A DNA stretch of 15,994 bases from positions 1-15,994 of the forward strand of contig CAZRBG010000098.1 in assembly GCA_964598225.1 (NCBI GenBank). Direction: 5' to 3'. The notes beneath the pieces are model-generated. The model saw nothing but the letters and a program-made list of their open reading frames with translations. It did no database searches and was not told the origin of the DNA. Numbering within the stretch: position 1 is the stretch's first letter; every line of letters begins with the position of its first letter. This stretch comes from SG8-4 sp964598225. GTDB lineage: Bacteria; Planctomycetota; Phycisphaerae; Sedimentisphaerales; Anaerobacaceae. Of the stretch, positions 13,745 to 15,994 are shown piece after piece. A program made the translations under genes and the position numbers.

Positions 13745-15994
13745 TTGAACAAGCCGAGTTTCTTAACCGAATCTTTTGGCAGGAGGTCCATTGCCTTTAT
13801 ATGTATTCTGGCACTGATCGTAGCAGTCTCAGGAGTGGCTGCATCACAGCAAAATGGAAAGGGCGACCGCAAAGCGGCATTTCGCCGATTAGTCCGAAGC
13901 TACGTTCGAACCGGTAAACTTGAGTACGAGAAACGCTACTTTGGAGAGGCTGAAAAGACCTTCCTGATGGCCAAACCGTATAGAGAATATCTTACCGACG
14001 CCGAACAAAAGGAACTGGATGCGCTGTTGAACAAGGCGCAGTCAGCAGTGGCTCAGAGCAAGCGCGCTCTGGAAACGTTCGCAGAAGTCAACAGTCTTAT
14101 CAAGCAGGACAAGCTGACCGAAGCCAAAGCCCGTCTTGCAAGCCTCACGGATTCTAAGTTCCTGTCCGGGTATCAGTTGACGCGTATTGCAGAAGTACTG
14201 CGCCAATTAGATGCTCGGATCATCGACGACAAGGGGCGGACCGAAGAAAACAACAGCAGCAGCAAGCTCCAGGCCGCGGCCAAGCTCGAAAAGATCGCCG
14301 ACGAAATCCGCAATCCCGCCGAGCACTTAAAAGAACAAAATCAGAAGATCGCCGATGTTTATCGCGCGAGCATGGATTACTACCGCGCCGGCAAGCTGGA
14401 GAAGGCACGGGTCGGTTTTGCCAAAGTAGCACAAAGCGGTCTGATTCCGCCGTTGATGAAAGAGACAATCGACGGTTATATAGCCAGGATAGACGGCATT
14501 CTGAAAGACAGAATCACCGCGCAACCGCTCGGTCAGGAAAACCCCGAACTGATTGCGGTCGTCGAGCCGAAAGCCGCCAATCCCGGAACCATGGGATTGA
14601 GAACCGCTCAGCCGAGACTCACCGAGGCCGAAGCGGCCGAAGCGGATCCTAACGACACCGGTGACGCCGGCTCGGAAGACAATGAACAAGCACCTGAAGA
14701 CGCCAATGACGCCGAGCCCGATATGACTGCGCCAGGAGTCCCTTCGCCTGTACAATCCGAAGGCACATACATTGACAGGATGATCAAAGAGCGTAACGTT
14801 ATCAGGACATATACGGCAACGGTCGTCAACGACGCCGCGGCAAAGGCAAACAACTACATGGCTCAGGGCGATTTCGATAAAGCCAGGCAGGCTGTACAGG
14901 CGGCTATGTATGGAGTCAACGAAAACCAGATACAACTCGGAGAAGAACTTTTCAAAGCTCACAGCACCAGGCTCAAAACGCTGATGTCCGAAATTGACGC
15001 CAGAGAGGCGGCCAGGGCAAGGGAAATCGCCGAGCAAAAACGAGCCGAAGCTGCTCAAGCTCAGCGTCAATTCAGAGAACAAATGGATACTGAGAGACAG
15101 GAAAGAATCGCCGAGTTACTGCAAAACGCGAAAGCTTACCAAAAGCAGCAGCGATATGAAGCGGCTCTCGGACAGATCAAGAGCCTGCTCGCACTCGATC
15201 CGCAGCATGATGAGGCGCTGACGATGAAGGATTTGCTGGAAGACACGATTCTCTTCCGCGAACAACTGGAAGTAGAGCGAGAATCTCGCAGGGAAACAAC
15301 CAAACAGTTGATGGAGACCGACAGGTCCCAGATCCCTTACGCCGACGTTGTTACCTATCCCAAAAACTGGCGAGAAATTGTCGCGAAACCCACGCGTAAG
15401 CCGGACAAACCGATCGGCCTCGATCCTGCCGACGCGGCGGTTTACGATCAACTGGAGGAGGTCGTAGACCTGTCGAACCTGAATCAGTCAATGTCTTTTC
15501 AAGAAGTGATCGCGGAAATGAAAACCGCGGTAGACCCTCCGCTGCAGATACAGCCCAACTGGAAAGATCTTCTGGAATTCGCAGACATCGAGCCGACCAC
15601 ACCGGCAATGATGGATCCGCTCAGCGGCGTCAAGCTGCGAAAAGTGCTGGAGCTTCTGTTAGCCGGAGTATCGAGTGATATTGCGGTAGTCGATTACGTC
15701 GTCGATGAAGGTGTGATAGCCATTGCCACCGAAGAGGCGCTTCCTGATAAGATGATCACCCGTGTCTATGACATCACAGACCTCGTCGGCGAGCCTGCCC
15801 AATACGGCGGTATCGAGGGTATTTTCCTAGGTCAGGAGTTAGGCATGATGAGCGGCGGCATGACGGGAGGCATGATGGGCGGCGGCATGACGGGAGGCAT
15901 GATGGGCGGCGGCATGACGGGCGGAACCATGGGCGGAATCGGCGGCATGACGGGCGGAACCATGGGCGGAATCGGCGGCATGACGGGCGGAACC
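13745..15994 (+). CDS. Secretin-like (GspD-type) secretion protein, N-terminal part, runs off the window
   Basis: Open frame of 750 codons with no stop inside the window, so the gene is partial. TTG start with an excellent ribosome site. A signal peptide (about 1-34, hydrophobic core IAFICILALIVAVSGVAA) begins an exported protein. TPR-like helices cover about 45-160 and 200-250 (YYRAGKLEKARVGFAKV). An acidic, proline-containing linker follows (about 292-337), then further helical repeats (350-400), an Ala/Arg/Glu-rich coiled coil (about 410-460) and one more TPR-like pair (455-500). An STN/secretin N-terminal-type domain lies at about 576-680: VDLSNLNQSMSFQEVIAEM, LRKVLELLLA, VDYVVDEGVIAIATEE, then VYDITDLV. 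From residue 700 it becomes Gly/Met/Thr repeats. This resembles long planctomycete type II/III secretion secretins; the pore-forming secretin domain would lie beyond the window. Its presence is inference. Confidence 0.75.
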   Translation, partial: MNKPSFLTESFGRRSIAFICILALIVAVSGVAASQQNGKGDRKAAFRRLVRSYVRTGKLEYEKRYFGEAEKTFLMAKPYREYLTDAEQKELDALLNKAQSAVAQSKRALETFAEVNSLIKQDKLTEAKARLASLTDSKFLSGYQLTRIAEVLRQLDARIIDDKGRTEENNSSSKLQAAAKLEKIADEIRNPAEHLKEQNQKIADVYRASMDYYRAGKLEKARVGFAKVAQSGLIPPLMKETIDGYIARIDGILKDRITAQPLGQENPELIAVVEPKAANPGTMGLRTAQPRLTEAEAAEADPNDTGDAGSEDNEQAPEDANDAEPDMTAPGVPSPVQSEGTYIDRMIKERNVIRTYTATVVNDAAAKANNYMAQGDFDKARQAVQAAMYGVNENQIQLGEELFKAHSTRLKTLMSEIDAREAARAREIAEQKRAEAAQAQRQFREQMDTERQERIAELLQNAKAYQKQQRYEAALGQIKSLLALDPQHDEALTMKDLLEDTILFREQLEVERESRRETTKQLMETDRSQIPYADVVTYPKNWREIVAKPTRKPDKPIGLDPADAAVYDQLEEVVDLSNLNQSMSFQEVIAEMKTAVDPPLQIQPNWKDLLEFADIEPTTPAMMDPLSGVKLRKVLELLLAGVSSDIAVVDYVVDEGVIAIATEEALPDKMITRVYDITDLVGEPAQYGGIEGIFLGQELGMMSGGMTGGMMGGGMTGGMMGGGMTGGTMGGIGGMTGGTMGGIGGMTGGT
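15845..15994 (+). repeat. In-frame Gly/Met-rich tandem repeat, continuing past the window
   Basis: Two related unit types, all multiples of three. Two 27-base units encode MM(S/G)GGMTGG (15845-15871 and 15872-15898). A 30-base transitional unit follows at 15899-15928. Two identical 33-base units encode MGGIGGMTGGT (15929-15961 and 15962-15994). The array is cut by the window end, so its full length is unknown. It encodes a low-complexity, probably flexible segment after the STN-like domain of the secretin-like protein. Confidence 0.92.

Noticed and set aside
14327..15082. 251-codon minus-strand frame opposite the secretin-like gene
   Set aside because: Shadow of the plus-strand gene, which has a signal peptide, domain structure and an excellent ribosome site; the antisense product resembles nothing.
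15845..15994. CRISPR-like regular repeats
   Set aside because: The units are contiguous, in frame and encode Gly/Met-rich protein; there are no unique spacers.

Overview
The window reads as chromosomal DNA from a planctomycete, most likely class Phycisphaerae (Sedimentisphaerales-like). This is inferred from protein style and not from any marker gene. The clues are a LamG/GEVED surface protein ending in a single dockerin-like motif (DFNEDGVIDMDDL followed by EWL), a TPR protein paired with a CRTAC1-type FG-GAP protein, and a very long secretin-like protein with a TPR/coiled-coil front and a Gly/Met-rich linker. No rRNA, tRNA, CRISPR array, transposase or phage gene was seen.

Layout. All genes from 4 to 13445 lie on the minus strand, so they read right to left. 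Only the last gene, from 13745 off the right edge, is on the plus strand. (1) 13745-15994+: secretin-like secretion protein, open at the window end. (2) 12684-13445-: TsaB, part of the tRNA t6A machinery, transcribed divergently from the secretin gene. (3) 9894-12227-: exported multidomain protein (LamG, two tandem ~122-residue domains, GEVED, dockerin-like tail), closed by a strong intrinsic terminator at 9830-9865. (4) 2673-9435-: a tight six-gene sugar cluster. In transcription order it holds rfbF (glucose-1-phosphate cytidylyltransferase), an SDR-type NAD-dependent epimerase/dehydratase, three paralogous three-domain C-methyltransferase-like proteins, and a CgeB-like glycosyltransferase. 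Gaps are 5-33 bp. (5) 4-2524-: a TPR protein and a shortened CRTAC1-like FG-GAP protein, probably their own two-gene unit with a good promoter at 2573-2601.

How the genes may work together. RfbF makes CDP-glucose; the SDR and the methyltransferases could turn an activated sugar into a methylated or branched sugar; the glycosyltransferase could add it to a surface glycan or protein. CDP-glucose 4,6-dehydratase (RfbG), the usual partner of RfbF, is absent from the window. The second and third methyltransferases look like a tandem duplication whose active-site motif has drifted. The end product is therefore not predictable, and this cluster is the most likely place for undescribed chemistry. The LamG protein, the TPR/CRTAC1 pair and the secretin all have export signals and suggest investment in the cell surface and secretion, but no direct link between these units can be shown from the sequence.
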